In this document: piece after piece, positions 22,923 through 33,794 of the stretch
Position numbering within the stretch: position 1 is the first letter of the stretch
Layout: every line of letters starts with the position of its first letter
Source of the DNA: Taudactylus pleione
Lineage: Eukaryota; Chordata; Amphibia; Anura; Myobatrachidae
Assembly (NCBI GenBank): GCA_031769625.1
Contig: JAUIMM010000581.1
Coordinates: forward strand, 620,001 to 684,000
Direction: 5' to 3'
Length of the DNA: 64,000 bases
Translations under genes and position numbers: made by a program
Notes under the pieces: model-generated
Databases searched by the model: none
Seen by the model: the letters and a program-made list of their open reading frames with translations, nothing else
Told to the model about the DNA's origin: nothing

Positions 22923-24047
22923 GCGTGTCAGTGCGCTGTTATCAAAAGAAGCAGTTGCTAACTGAATGAATTGCATATCTGACAATCAGGAGAAACCAAA
23001 AACAGACTCAGGGACCCAACCCAAAGTGATGAATTTAACTGCTGAGTATCCACCTGCAAGCCAAGCTTTTATTCAGTAACAGCTGGGACTGTGGGTGAAG
23101 CTTCCTGGGCATAAAGCAGAGTGGAATATCTGGGGCTGATGGGGCATACAGCAGGAAGGACCTACTGTAGGTCAATCACACGCAATGCAACTGCGAAAAT
23201 ATGCTAACGCCTGTCACAGCTCAGCCAGCATAAAGATGCCCAGTCCTGCATATACATCTGTACCATCGAAGCACATCAGCCTGTCACGCACAATTACAGC
23301 AGGTCTGACCAGTAGCAGAAACTGCAAGTCTCGTCGCACCAGTGAGTACTCAAGCTGTGTAGGCAATCGCAGTGGCTAATTTATGCACACCCATGCAGAC
23401 ACCCCTGCATTTCTCCAACCTCTCCTCCGTCATCACCCCCCAAATGCTCACGGCCTGTCACTCACTCTGTTATGGATTCCTATGTGTGTGTGATTGGAGT
23501 GTATGTGCAGAGCAGTGCATGCGCAGTGCAGAACAATCGGCCGAGCTGCGTACGTAGTTGTAATAAAGTATGCTGCTGAATCAGGCCCATAGATCACTAA
23601 TTGTCATGTCGCAAAGGAAAAGCCCTAGGCAGAAGAGTGTATTGTATAAAACAGGGAAGGGGTTCCAATAAATAACATGCTAACTCACATTGTTTACAGT
23701 AGCTCCGATTTATCTTACTAAACAAAGTTCGCTAGGTGGGACAGCGCATCCAAAAAGAAGCTGTCCCCACGAAGCACTTTCCACATTCTTCCCCATTATA
23801 GAGCCTTTCACTGAAAGACTTCACTTCCTACCAGACTACCAGACAGGGCTTGGGACAGTTACATATTTATCAGTGGTGACAAAACTTTCCCAGGGCTAAT
23901 GTAAAACAACCGTGTAATTCCTTGCATATATTTGTCTCCTGGTTTGAACTCATTAGTGACAGCTTTAAGCAGTGACCCTATTTGCTACATTTCAAGTATA
24001 ATACTGATTTCAAGTTGTGTATATCTAAAACATGTACAAATACGTAC

Positions 24048-24105
24048 CTTTTGGTCCATATAGAGAGGCATAGCAGGGCTTGTGGCAATATGGCTTACCA
24101 TCATG
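24048..24105 (-). CDS. crip2: CRIP2-like LIM protein, exon encoding the end of LIM1
   Basis: This 58-bp minus-strand exon runs from 24105 to 24048, with acceptor CTTCATTTCAG and donor GTACGT. It reads HDGKPYCHKPCYASLYGPK plus the first base of a glycine codon. This is the end of the first LIM domain of cysteine-rich protein 2, including its last zinc ligands (C-x3-C, CHKPC). The next exon at 11641-11772 supplies the rest of that glycine and the linker, so the two splice in frame across 12.3 kb. LIM domains of this class bind partner proteins and stabilise actin or transcription complexes. Earlier exons (first zinc module) should lie at higher coordinates but I could not see them. The exon is intact. 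Confidence 0.88.
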
Positions 24106-24229
24106 CTGAAATGAAGAAAAAAAAGAGGTTAAATGAAAATCTTGTCATTATTTGGGATATTACCAGAGAGTCAGAGAGTGACAAAAGGCTGTAAACAATG
24201 ATTATTGAACATCAGCGCAGTGGCCCCAC

Positions 24230-24803
24230 AAAGCCATTTTACAAGCCTGGATAAGTGTTTCCCCATCTACCTTGAAATTATTTCATGAGAAACTCTTCCA
24301 TGTGTTCAACATGGATTGGATAGAAACCACATTAGAAAAGGAATTCCGTGTCTCTACATTTTTTAACACATGAGAGAGCTATATTCATGCGTCATTTTAA
24401 GAATACTCAATGGTATAACCTCAGTGAATTATCTAACGACCATCCGATTATTTTGGAATCCTGAGTACAATCTATAGAAGGATATATACTGTATATATTT
24501 TTTAATTTAATTTAATTTAGCGTTTGCTGGTTTCTCGGTCTCATGACTCCTATCTCCTATTTTTTGATGAATTGAATTGGGAACCTTACTGGGACCTCTA
24601 CTACTGTGTTGTAGGATGACTTAATTAGTTATGTTCTGCTAAATTTTCTACTGGGTTTGTATTATTATTGTGTTGATTTTTGTATTATCTTTAAAAACAT
24701 ACGGTTTTGTTTTCAAATGTAAAACTGGAATTGTAACATTTATGTTTCTTTTTTCTGTTTGTCATGTAGGCATTTCAATAAAAATGATTTAAAAAAAAAA
24801 TGA
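24230..24803 (+). mobile_element. 3' end of a polyadenylated retro-insertion
   Basis: AT-rich sequence ends with CATTTCAATAAAAATGATTT followed by a run of ten A. An AATAAA signal lies about 12 bases before the tail, as in L1- or Tx1-type LINE 3' ends. No coding motif remains to fix the family, and the start is a guess. Confidence 0.4.
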
Positions 24804-25548
24804 AAATTTTGTTGTTTGGGCATATTCACATGATTTCTAAATCCAACCGCTGACCGTTGCATCCTTCCCCGTTCATGCCAATAATGTTCTGTTTGGATGG
24901 CAGGGCAGAGCTCTCAAGTCAGGATTCAGACAAAATCGGGACAGCTGGAAGGTATACTTGTGTGCTGCACTAATCTAATAAGAACGTTGAGTCTATCTGC
25001 TTATTCCAAGATGGCGCAAAAACTACTAAACTGATTTTACTGAGAACTGCATCATTTTGTAGTGGAAACTCCTAGAAAAAAACCTGCACTTTGTTTAATC
25101 TCGATCCGTCAAGTTAAAGCTGAGCAATAACAAAACCAAAATGTATTGACTTCAACAATGCAAGAGATAGGTGTGGCAGAGGTGCTTTGAGTCCACATTC
25201 ACTTGAATAGGATAGGCTACATAGCAGTCTGTGCACAGAGCACACAGTGACATTGGTGTGAGTGGTGGGTTAAGGTGCTGCTGCTACCGGCCTAAACAGC
25301 CCTGCTGGTCACGTGGGACACTCCTGCGACAGAGCCCCTGAGCAAAGAAATACAGAATGTTGCTGCAGTGTACGGCCCCTGGGACGGGATAAGTATATCC
25401 AGCCAACCATCCCTCATCCTCGGTTTACTAAGTTTTTACTCATACATCCTACTACGTTCCCCCACTGTTGACCTCTTCATCAGGAGGGGCACTTGTCTCA
25501 TTTGATTCCCCCCCCCCCCGCCCATCTTCACCTCTGAGTAAAGCTATG
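24804..25548. other. Unassigned, no gene seen
   Basis: Intronic-looking sequence upstream of the crip2 LIM1 exon on the minus strand. A C-run lies near 25508-25519. Confidence 0.35.
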
Positions 25549-25672
25549 GGGCCAAATGTAATGGGGTGAGAGTTTAGAAATTGTGTGAGTTCAGCAGCAA
25601 ATGCATTTTGGAGATAATACTCCACCAATGTGAGAGGCTACGGCTAAACTCTCACCCTATTACATTTGGCCC
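25549..25672. mobile_element. Small MITE with 3-bp duplication
   Basis: Ends GGGCCAAATGTAATGGGGTG and complement (CACCCTATTACATTTGGCCC) enclose 124 bp. ATG at 25546-25548 and 25673-25675 is the duplication. A 3-bp target suggests PIF/Harbinger mobilisation. Confidence 0.75.
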
Positions 25673-25706
25673 ATGAGCTGTCTTTATCATCACATATCTT
25701 TACTAT

Positions 25707-26210
25707 GGGCCTGATTCAGAGATGGATGCATTTGCAGAGCCGCACACAAGCGGCTGTGCAAGTCCGTCCTTCTCAGATGCAAATGCAGATGGAAGTGTCA
25801 GACACCTGTTTGCTGCATTTGCAATCTCAGCACTGTGACCAACATCGCAGGCTGGGATCACCAACATGACTGATGGTTGAGATGGCTGCTCCTTTGGTCA
25901 GGCTGCGGGACCTGAAGCTTCCCGCAGTCTGACCGAGTGCTAGTCACATAAGAGGTCAGGTATCTGCGTCCACCGACTCAGACCTTGGCCTTGTCCCTCC
26001 CGGAAATCGTGGTCGACACGCCCCCTTTTTGGAAACGGTGACCAGGCACGCCCCTGCTCCGCCCCCCCAAACGCTGCAGCATGTCACCCATGCTGCGACT
26101 TGGGTGGTCTGCAAGCGAGATTGCAGGACCCGTTCTGCGTATGCGCAGACTCCTAACCATCAGAGATGTATGTTCAAAATTGGAATTACAGCCAACTGCA
26201 AATGTGGCCC
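25707..26210. mobile_element. Harbinger-type MITE, degenerate
   Basis: The left end GGGCCTGATTCAGAGATGG matches the Harbinger-like MITE termini elsewhere in the window. The right end near AATGTGGCCC is only loosely complementary. It is non-coding. Confidence 0.45.
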
Positions 26211-26808
26211 ACGATGCAGCAATACTCACTATATTTACAGCCTAATGCCCACTACTTATAATGACGTGTCCCCTGTATGTCATGCATAACAGCTCAATGG
26301 ACACCATACTATACTTTTCCATGCCAAAAGCATGTGCCCAATTAACATCTTCATGCCCACACCAGCCCTATGCGTGCCACACACAGCCTTTTGTTCATTA
26401 CCATACCCAGCATATATACCATTTTGCCAACATGACAAGTCTTGTTCCCACCACAGTATCAGCCATATGTGCAGTAATGAAGTTTCTTGCCCACCAGTTT
26501 CATAAATATCACATACAACTATGTGTGTAGGTTTGCCCACAAATCAGCCTCACATTTCAAGTCCACCAATATATGTAACCGTAGACCCCAGACATTTAAA
26601 CCACCAGGGTATCATGTAGGGGTATCACAGTAGTTCTATACTGTAATTGTAACATGTGGCTTCTGCTTGTTACAGATTAACAGTGAAACAACTTACTGCT
26701 GTGAATGGGGAGTAACGCTGAAGTGGACAGAAAGATAGGTTGTCTTCACAGTAGTATTTGCAGTGCTGACCATCAAGGCAAACGATATAAAGAGGTGGCT
26801 TGGGGGGG
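26211..26808. other. Unassigned, no gene accepted
   Basis: A short cysteine-rich reading frame with a GTAAGT donor lies on the minus strand (about 26697-26797), but its acceptor side is formed by an adjacent transposon end. It is discussed under rejected items. Confidence 0.3.
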
Positions 26809-27359
26809 GGGGTCTATTCATTATGTTAATTATTGGGGTCTGAACGGACCCCGATAATTAACACACTAACTTGCCGCGAACGCCTGAGCAATTCATCATT
26901 GAAAATCAGCTGTCTCCACGAGTGGCTTCACTGCTCCTTTTGGAGCAGTGAGACAAGTGCACACGCATGATTTACAGGTCACGCATGCGCACAAGAGCCC
27001 TCACGTCCGGCGGAAGGAGCCAGACAGGTGTGGAGGGATCCGAAAGGACCAATCTTTGCAACCCTGGACTCCTTCCCATAAGAAAGGAGCGGGTTGCAAC
27101 CCAAGAGCGGGAGCACTCGCCATCTGAAGATGGCGAGTGGTCCCGCAATCAAGCTCAGGTGTTTTCGTAGCTTGATGAATACTGTCCTCATACAAGTGTA
27201 TAGGGACAGAGGGCCATTCCAGGGGAGAAAGGTAAGCAGGAGATATCTGTAAAATCTCGTACTTTGCCTTCTTGATGAATGGCCCGAACACTTAATTGCA
27301 GGTGAAAATTTTCATTTTCATAGGCTTTTGTAGAAATTAAGTGATGATGAATAGACCCC
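26809..27359. mobile_element. MITE with GGGGTCTATTCAT termini
   Basis: Left end GGGGTCTATTCATTATG faces the complement of GATGATGAATAGACCCC. The interior has inverted arms (ATTATTGGGGTCTGAACGG / CGGACCCCGATAATT at 26829-26861). It is non-coding. Confidence 0.7.
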
Positions 27360-29291
27360 ATTGGTGAGCTACTAGTTGGACAGCCCTGGTCTACGTCATT
27401 AATGATTTTCTGGTCATGGAGTCACCCACTATGCCCTCCATCTTTGTTCTTCTTCCTCCATTGATCATTTTTGTTGATTTGAGTTGACTTTTTAATTGTC
27501 TCCATTTAAAAGCTTCCCTCAAACAATATGCCAGGGGTGTACAGGGCCACCAAGAGATCTGTCTGGCCCAGTGTATGAGAGAATGTCTATGCTCTGTAGG
27601 GCCATTATAATGACACTTGGGAACAATATAATGACAAATGGGAACAATAAAAAGATCCAAGGTAACATATAGTAAAAATTGTTTAAATGTCTGTCATCAA
27701 TGCTACACTAGTACAATTTATCCTTGTCCTACCTCTTATCTGTAAAAACAGCAGCATGTTTTACATACTGTAATTGGTCTTCTGGTAAGTGCACATTCCA
27801 CACTCTCCCACCTCCTCATACCTTTTCCATTTGCTTTTATGGACTTTTCCACAGGAGACGCACAAGGACAATATCTATCTTCAACACTTCAAATCTTCCA
27901 TACCAATGACTGTAATAGCTTTTATCTAACTGCTTTGCACATGATGCATTTATCTCTGAGGATGTGGAATGCTACTGTGTCAGCTGAAGTTGTCAAGCGT
28001 CAGTAATGCAGACAAGGACTGTGCCAACATAGACTTTTGTTCTCCATGTTTGTCTCAGTACTATGAATAAAAACTTACTTATTAGTTGGGTATTATATAA
28101 ATATTATATAAATATACGTACTAGCCAATTATCATGGAATTTCCAGGGGACTCCCAAATTTTTTGGGATCTCTCCAGGACCCTCTAAAGAGGACAGGAGG
28201 AGAAGTTCACCATAGCAATCAATCAGCTTCTAGCTATCATTATGTCCTTTATAAATGACAGCTCGAAGCTGAATGGTTGGCATGAAATACAAGTATTACA
28301 GACATCCAATAAACCATAATAACATTCTGTGTATTTTTATTGGTTTGTTACATAATATTCTCTACATCTTTAGTGAAAATCCAAGAAAACATTTCAATGA
28401 CAGCTGCCTCTCGCTGGCTTGACATCAATAAACCCTTTTTGCAGACAGGGCACAGGTTCTATCTGAAATTATGTTTTATGCTATGAAATCATTTCCGTTG
28501 CAATTTAAATGATCAAATTACAGTATTAAATTAACGTGGTAACATGATGTGAGTCTCTCATTGTATAATAGTGTACGTTTGTGGTTAAATATTCTGCTCT
28601 GGTTGTTTCATGTTTCACTATGCACATGAGCAGGAGTGAATGCCAAAACTAGATTACAGGCATAATCTGCTTGGCACTGCCACTAGACATTAAACAGCCA
28701 CCACCACCACAAAGAAAGCGGTATTGTCCAGAGTTGACATGGAGAGCCACTGTGTGCCTTTGTATGTTTGTGCGTGCATGTGTGTTTGCGTGTGTCTCAC
28801 AATGATCTTCTTAGTATGGACCTCTTTGTGATAATACTGATCTTAACAAACAGTACTGTGAATGGTGAAAAAATTATTTATCAAGCAGCTAAAAGTTTTA
28901 TTCAATACAACTGAATTTGGGGGAATTATCACAATATTGCATTTCATGATCAACATTGAGTCTGGATTTTAAAGGTGTTTTTCACTTCATAGAAGAGTCC
29001 CAGTAAATTCCCTTCTATGGCATATTTTCAGATTTTTGGAATTGTGACACCATAAGTGGGGACATGGCTAATCAGTTATGGCAGAAATTTCCCATACCTG
29101 TGGCGAGTGGCCACATTCCCAGGGGCATGTCTAGAACTTCTCAAGTACTATGCTTCACCTAACTCCCTTGCATTGATATGCAGCACTCACTTAGGGCTGG
29201 GATAATCCTCCAGAATTCTGACTATCCAGGGACGTATCTAACCCTTGGCCAGGATGGCATTCTCCAGGGGCACTGCCCAGCGGTTCCACCC
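27360..29291. other. Long AT-rich stretch without recognised features
   Basis: I read both strands for exons, LIM motifs and element ends and saw none that I could defend. A TG/CA-rich patch lies near 28756-28795. Confidence 0.4.
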
Positions 29292-29896
29292 TGTTAGGAT
29301 CTGCGGTTAAGCAGATCATTTTCGTTGCTACTGAGACACTGCATTCATTCCTGTCTGTCTGTGTGCTGATCTCATGTGTTCAGTAATTGCTCTCTGTCTC
29401 TGTACAATATCAGCTACACACTAATTGATTATTTTGTCTGTGTGCACAGGCCAGGTGCAGGGGTTTGTCATTAGGGAGGCTTACAGGGCGTGCTCGGATT
29501 GAGCCCTGTGTCTGTTAAATTGCAGCCAGTCCTTCACTCCATGCTGGTGATAGTGTTCCTTGTGCTGTAGCAAGCCAAGGCATATCAGCCCTCAAGGCTG
29601 CCACACAGCCCAAAGGCTGCATCTTATCCACGGTCCACAGGCCGCAGCAAGCCAAGGTATATCAGCCCTCAAGGCTGCCACATAGCCCAAAGGCTGCATC
29701 TCATCCTCGGCTCACAGGCCGCAACTAGCCAAGGCAGACCAGACCTCCAGGCCACCACACAGCCCAATAGCTGCATCTCATACCTACCTCGCAGGCCGCA
29801 ACCAGCCATCCATCAAGGCAATCTCACAGCATAAAGGCTGCATCTAGTCTATGGCCACTACCTCTATCCTGCCTGACTAACCCTCAGCTCCTAACA
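29292..29896. mobile_element. Solo LTR of a retrotransposon
   Basis: The segment starts TGTTAGGA and ends TCCTAACA, the short inverted TG..CA ends of an LTR. It is flanked by CACCC at 29287-29291 and 29897-29901, a 5-bp target duplication. No internal coding sequence adjoins it, so it is the product of LTR-LTR recombination. The size, 605 bp, is normal for a Gypsy or ERV LTR. It is not related to the Gypsy LTR at 35362. Confidence 0.85.
29571..29840. repeat. Tandem repeat, about 77 bp, 3.5 copies, inside the solo LTR
   Basis: Units begin CAAGCCAAGG near 29571 and 29647, with a diverged start near 29725 and a fourth partial unit near 29799. Each carries AGCCCAAAGGCTGCATCT. Confidence 0.75.
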
Positions 29897-29984
29897 CACC
29901 CATGGCAAGGGGGCAGAATCAGGGATGTAACTGTGGCATAGAGTCCAGGGCCGGGTAGTTGGTGGCGCTTGCCGGCGGCTGCCT

Positions 29985-30135
29985 GGTAAAATGAATAAAG
30001 TTTGTTGCTGGTGAGACAGAAGGGGGTGCTGGCTGCAGAGACAGAAGGGGGCTGACTGGAGAGACAGAAGAGGGGCTGGCTGGAGAGACAGAAGGGGGTG
30101 CTGGCTGTAGAGACAGAGGGGGCTGGTCAGTGAAA
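29985..30135. repeat. Imperfect tandem repeat, GAGACAGAAGGGGG units
   Basis: GAGACAGAAG with GGGGCTGGCTG-type spacers recurs five or six times. It gives proline/serine-rich chance reading frames on the minus strand. Confidence 0.6.
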
Positions 30136-30907
30136 TTGAAGGGGTGCCAGCTGGAGTTGTAGACACTGTGGAGCTGGAGCTGCAGAAACACAGGGGATGA
30201 GGCTGAAGAGAACAAAGGGGTAAATTAATTTCTATTTAGTTTTTAGTAGAGTGTGTCTCTTACTTTGCCAGGGAGGCTCAGACCAGATACATCACTGTTC
30301 CCACATAAATCTTTACAGCTGGAAGGCATGGCTTGAATATACTTCCTTCCTTGGAGCCCTCACTCTTCTCTGTATTTAGCAGGGTCATAGCACTGAATTA
30401 TGTATAGTTAAGTATAGTTTAAAGATAACAATATGTGTACTTTTAATATAGTAAGAGGAGCAGAAACAAGTGCAGCCATTTCATTCATGTTTTAATTGGT
30501 GTATTATTTTTTTTCTATTTTACTTTTTTTGATCTATAAATGATGGATGCCTTGTGTGAGGATTGTAATAAAAAAACAGGATTTTGGTACTTACCGATAA
30601 ATCCCTTTCTCCGATTCCACAGGGGACACTGGAGTCTCAGTAGAGTTGGGTATAGATGTGGGATAACCGGGAGCTGACACTTAAATAAATCTGAATAGTA
30701 GCCAGCTCCTACCCCTCTATACCCCCCTACAGGTCAGTCTTAAGAAACTGTGCCCAAGGAGAGCTGGAAAATAGAATAATAGAGGAGAAGAGAAGCTAGA
30801 ACATACATGAACAAACAAGCAAATATGCAAACAAATCAAGCAGACCTTGAAGAAAAACGACTGTCCAAACCAGGAAGAACAATAACCAATGCAGGTGGAA
30901 CAGCGCC

Positions 30908-31022
30908 GTGTGGGCGTCCAGTGTCCCCTGTGGAATCGGAGAAAGGGATTTATCGGTAAGTACCAAAATCCTGTTTTCTCCTTCATCTACCAGGGGATAC
31001 TGGAGTCTCAGTACAGTGGAGA
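30908..31022. repeat. Internal complementary region of DIRS A
   Basis: GTGTCCCCTGTGGAATCGG..GGTAAGTACC is the complement of the left end at about 30577-30645. The adjoining segment to GGAGTCTCAGTACAGTGG is the complement of the right end at 42344-42387. In DIRS replication this region templates joining of the cDNA ends into a circle. Confidence 0.85.
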
Positions 31023-32071
31023 CGTCCCAGAGCTCACATCCCGGGCGGGAGAGCACTGAGAACCCTGCAAAACAGCACGGCCATACTGTGAAGCAGATGC
31101 CGCAAACGTGTCAAAATGGTAAAACTTTGCAAAAGTATACCGGCATGACCAAGTGGACGCCCGACAAAGCTGGGTCAAGGAAACACCGCGGGCAGTCGCC
31201 CACGAAGAACCCACCGAGCGCGTAGAATGCTCTGTGATTGAAGTAGGAGGTTGTTCTGATGCAGCCAGATAGGCTTGTCTGATTGTCAGACGAATCCATC
31301 TAGAAATAGTTGCCTTAGAAGCTGGCCAGCCCGGATGCGCCATATCATATCGAACAAACAGCGTATCCGACTTCCGGAGGGATGCAGTCCTATCAACATA
31401 AATCCGAAGAGCCCGGACAACGTCTAGGGATCTGGAAGCCGAAGGATCGTCTTTAAGTACCGGAACCGCAATCGGTTGGTTGATGTGAAACGCAGACACT
31501 ACCTTAGGCAAAAAAGATAACTGCGTACGTAGCTCAGCCCTATCCTCATGACAAATGAGGTAAGGTGGACGACAAGAAAGCGCCCCTAGCTCCAACACAC
31601 GCCTAGCAGAGGCAAGCGCCAAAAGGAGAACCACTTTCCATAATAAAAATTTTAATTCCACAGTCTGGAAAGGTTCAAATATGGAAGACTGGAGAAAAGA
31701 GAGGACCAAATCCAAAACCCATGGGGCTGTTGGAGGTACAAACGGAGGTTGTAACCTGACAACCCTTGTAGAAATGTCTGGACATCCGGCAAAAATGCTA
31801 GCTTCTTCTGAAAGAAAATCGACAGAGCCGATATTTGAACCTTCAAAGATCCCAGATGAAGACCTGCTGATAAACCACCCTTTAGAAAAAGAAGCAGCCT
31901 GGCTAATTTGAATTCTGACGGTGGCGCACCCTTGCGCTCACACCAAGAGCCATACGCCTTCCCTATACGATGATAGTGCTTTGAGGTAACTTCCTTTCTA
32001 GCCCTTAACATAGTAGGAATCACCCTGGAAGGGATACCCTTTCTTCTTAATATAGCCCTTTCAACAGCCAC
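31008..32071 (-). pseudogene. DIRS A tyrosine recombinase, one frameshift
   Basis: The minus-strand N-terminal part from about 32071 reads PTMLRARKEVTSKHYHRIG, the core-binding start. It is open to about 31690. After a frameshift the catalytic part (from about 31715) is open to 31008, reaching the internal complementary region. Motifs are LASARRVLELGAL with the first catalytic arginine, TEHSTRSVGSSWAT with the H-x2-R box, and TFAKFYHFDTF with the presumed tyrosine nucleophile. The enzyme inserts circular element DNA into the genome. DIRS recombinases of this group have exactly this HSTR..FYxFD pattern. The domain beyond the frameshift is complete. Confidence 0.85.
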
Positions 32072-32832
32072 GCCATCAAACGAAGCCGCTTTAAGTCCTG
32101 ATAATTAAACGGACCCTGTTGCAGTAGATCTTCTTGCAGAGGAAGAGGCCATGGGTTGTCTATCAATAGAAGACATAGGTTTGAATACCACGCCCGTCTG
32201 GAGCCACCAACAGAACCTTTACCCTTTCTCGTTTGATTATTTGAATCAGACGAGGAAGAAGTGGGAGTGGTGGAAACAAACTGAAACCACCAAGGAGTTG
32301 TTAGAGCATCCACTGCCACCGCCTGTGGATCTCTTGTCCGTGAGCAGTAAAGTGGCAGTTGATGGTTCAATCTCGACGCCATGAGATCTACCTGAGGGAG
32401 ACCACCGACACTGAATCAGTTGTTGAAACACCTGTGGATTGAGCATCCATTCTCCCGGATGAATGTCTTGTCGACTGAGATAGTTGACCTCCCAATTTTC
32501 TACCCCTGGGATGAAAATTGCTGATATCCCTACAGCAAATTTCTCTGCCCATAGAAGAATGCGTGGCGGACTGAATCTTGGTACCACCTTGTCTGTTGAT
32601 GTACGCCACAGCCGTGGCGTTGTCGGACTGCACTCTGATGCCACGGCCCTTCAACAGAGGATGTTCTACCTGAAGAGCATAGAACACGGCCCTTAGCTCC
32701 AGAATGTTTATGGGCAGTACCGCCTCCAGTCGAGTCCAGCGGCCCTGAAAGTGTCACTGCCCCCCATCCTCTCAGACTGGCGTCTGTGGTGAGGAGAATC
32801 CATTCCCACATTGAAAACCGCTTGTCTGCCAT
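32047..32832 (-). pseudogene. DIRS A RNase H and methyltransferase-like region, several frameshifts
   Basis: On the minus strand, ILLTTDASLRGWGAV (about 32790) holds the first RNase H aspartate. IRVQSDNATAVAYINRQGG (about 32630) holds the later one, in a second frame. AIFIPGVENWEVNYLSRQD (about 32515) ends RNase H in a third frame. The following MASRLNHQLPLYCSRTRDP and DALTTPWWFQFV match the start of the DAM-like methyltransferase region found between RNase H and recombinase in DIRS1-group elements. At least two frameshifts break it. Confidence 0.8.
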
Positions 32833-33793
32833 TAGGTGAGAGGAATTCAGCCACCAAAGAAGAGATCTTTGAGTTCTGGGTGACAGTTGAACTCACTGGT
32901 GAAGAAAAAGGTGGGACGCTGACCACCGAGAGAGGAGGACCAGTTGGAATGGACGGGCATGGAACCCCCCCGTATTGGATGGACTCGAAGGTTGCAACCA
33001 TCTTCCCCAGAAGGCAAATGCACAGGTGTACTGACACCCTGCGATGACGCAGTATTAAACGCACCATGTGTTGGATGGAGGTAGCCTTTTCCTGAGGAAG
33101 AAATACCTTCTGCTCCACCGTGTCCAAAATCATCCTTAGGAAAGGCGGACGCTGAGTAGGCTGTAGATGAGATTTTTGGTAATTCAGGATCCATCCGTGT
33201 TGTAACAAAAGACTCTGTGTTAACCGGATGTCCTGCAGTAATTGAGTGACTGACGGAGCCTTGAGAAGCAGGTCGTCCAAGTACGGGACGATAGTAACCC
33301 TCTGAATCCAAAGAAGGGCCATCATTACTGCCATGACCTTCGTGAACACTCTTGGTGCTGATGAAAGACCGAAAGGTAAGGCCTGAAATTGAAAATGAGA
33401 GGCCCGCACTGCGAACCGAAGAAATGCCTGATGAGGAGGCCAAATGGGAATGTGGAGATAGGCATCCTTTATGTCCAAGGATACGAGAAACTCGTCCCTC
33501 TCGAGCCCTGCAATGACAGACTGCAGGTACTCCATTTTGAACTTGAAGGTCCGCAAATAAGGATTGAGATGTTTCAAGTTCAGAATTGGTCTCACTGAGC
33601 CGTCCGGCATGGGAACTACATACAAGCTGGAATAAAAGCCTTGACCCTGCTGATGTATAGGGACATGCACTATTACTCGAGAAGACAGTAGCTTTTCTAT
33701 TGCTTCCTGTATTACAACCCGTTTGTCCGCTGATGCCGGCAAACCGGTTGTGAAAAAACAAGGAGGAGTTTGGATCTGAAAATCTAACTTCAA
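32833..33793 (-). pseudogene. DIRS A reverse transcriptase
   Basis: A frame from 33793 on the minus strand contains QGFYSSLYVVPMPDGSVRP and LNLKHLNPYL. VSLDIKDAYLHIPI has the first catalytic aspartate, QALPFGLSSAPRVFTK follows, and VPYLDDLLLKAP is the active-site YLDD. All RT motifs are intact over about 300 codons. The frame then runs into the damaged RNase H segment. RT copies the element RNA within the particle. I call it a pseudogene because the whole polyprotein frame is broken downstream, not because of an RT lesion. Confidence 0.88.
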
Positions 33794-33794
33794 T

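Larger units (their letters stand above)
20960..23588. mobile_element. Composite block of nested inverted-repeat elements
   Basis: The outer left end GGGCCTGATTCAGAGGGC (20960) and right end GCTGCTGAATCAGGCCC (23588) match Harbinger-type MITE termini. They may bound one element or two partial ones; the flanks (TAA and ATA) do not agree. Inside lie two further elements, listed separately. Confidence 0.45.

Noticed and set aside
26697..26797. Cysteine-rich minus-strand exon-like frame with a GTAAGT donor
   Set aside because: The acceptor side is a C-run produced by the end of the adjacent MITE at 26809, and the peptide matches no LIM segment or family I know.
29891..30215. Proline/serine-rich frames with repeated SLQPAP
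   Set aside because: They are read-through of the GAGACAGAAGGGGG repeat; no start context or partner exon.
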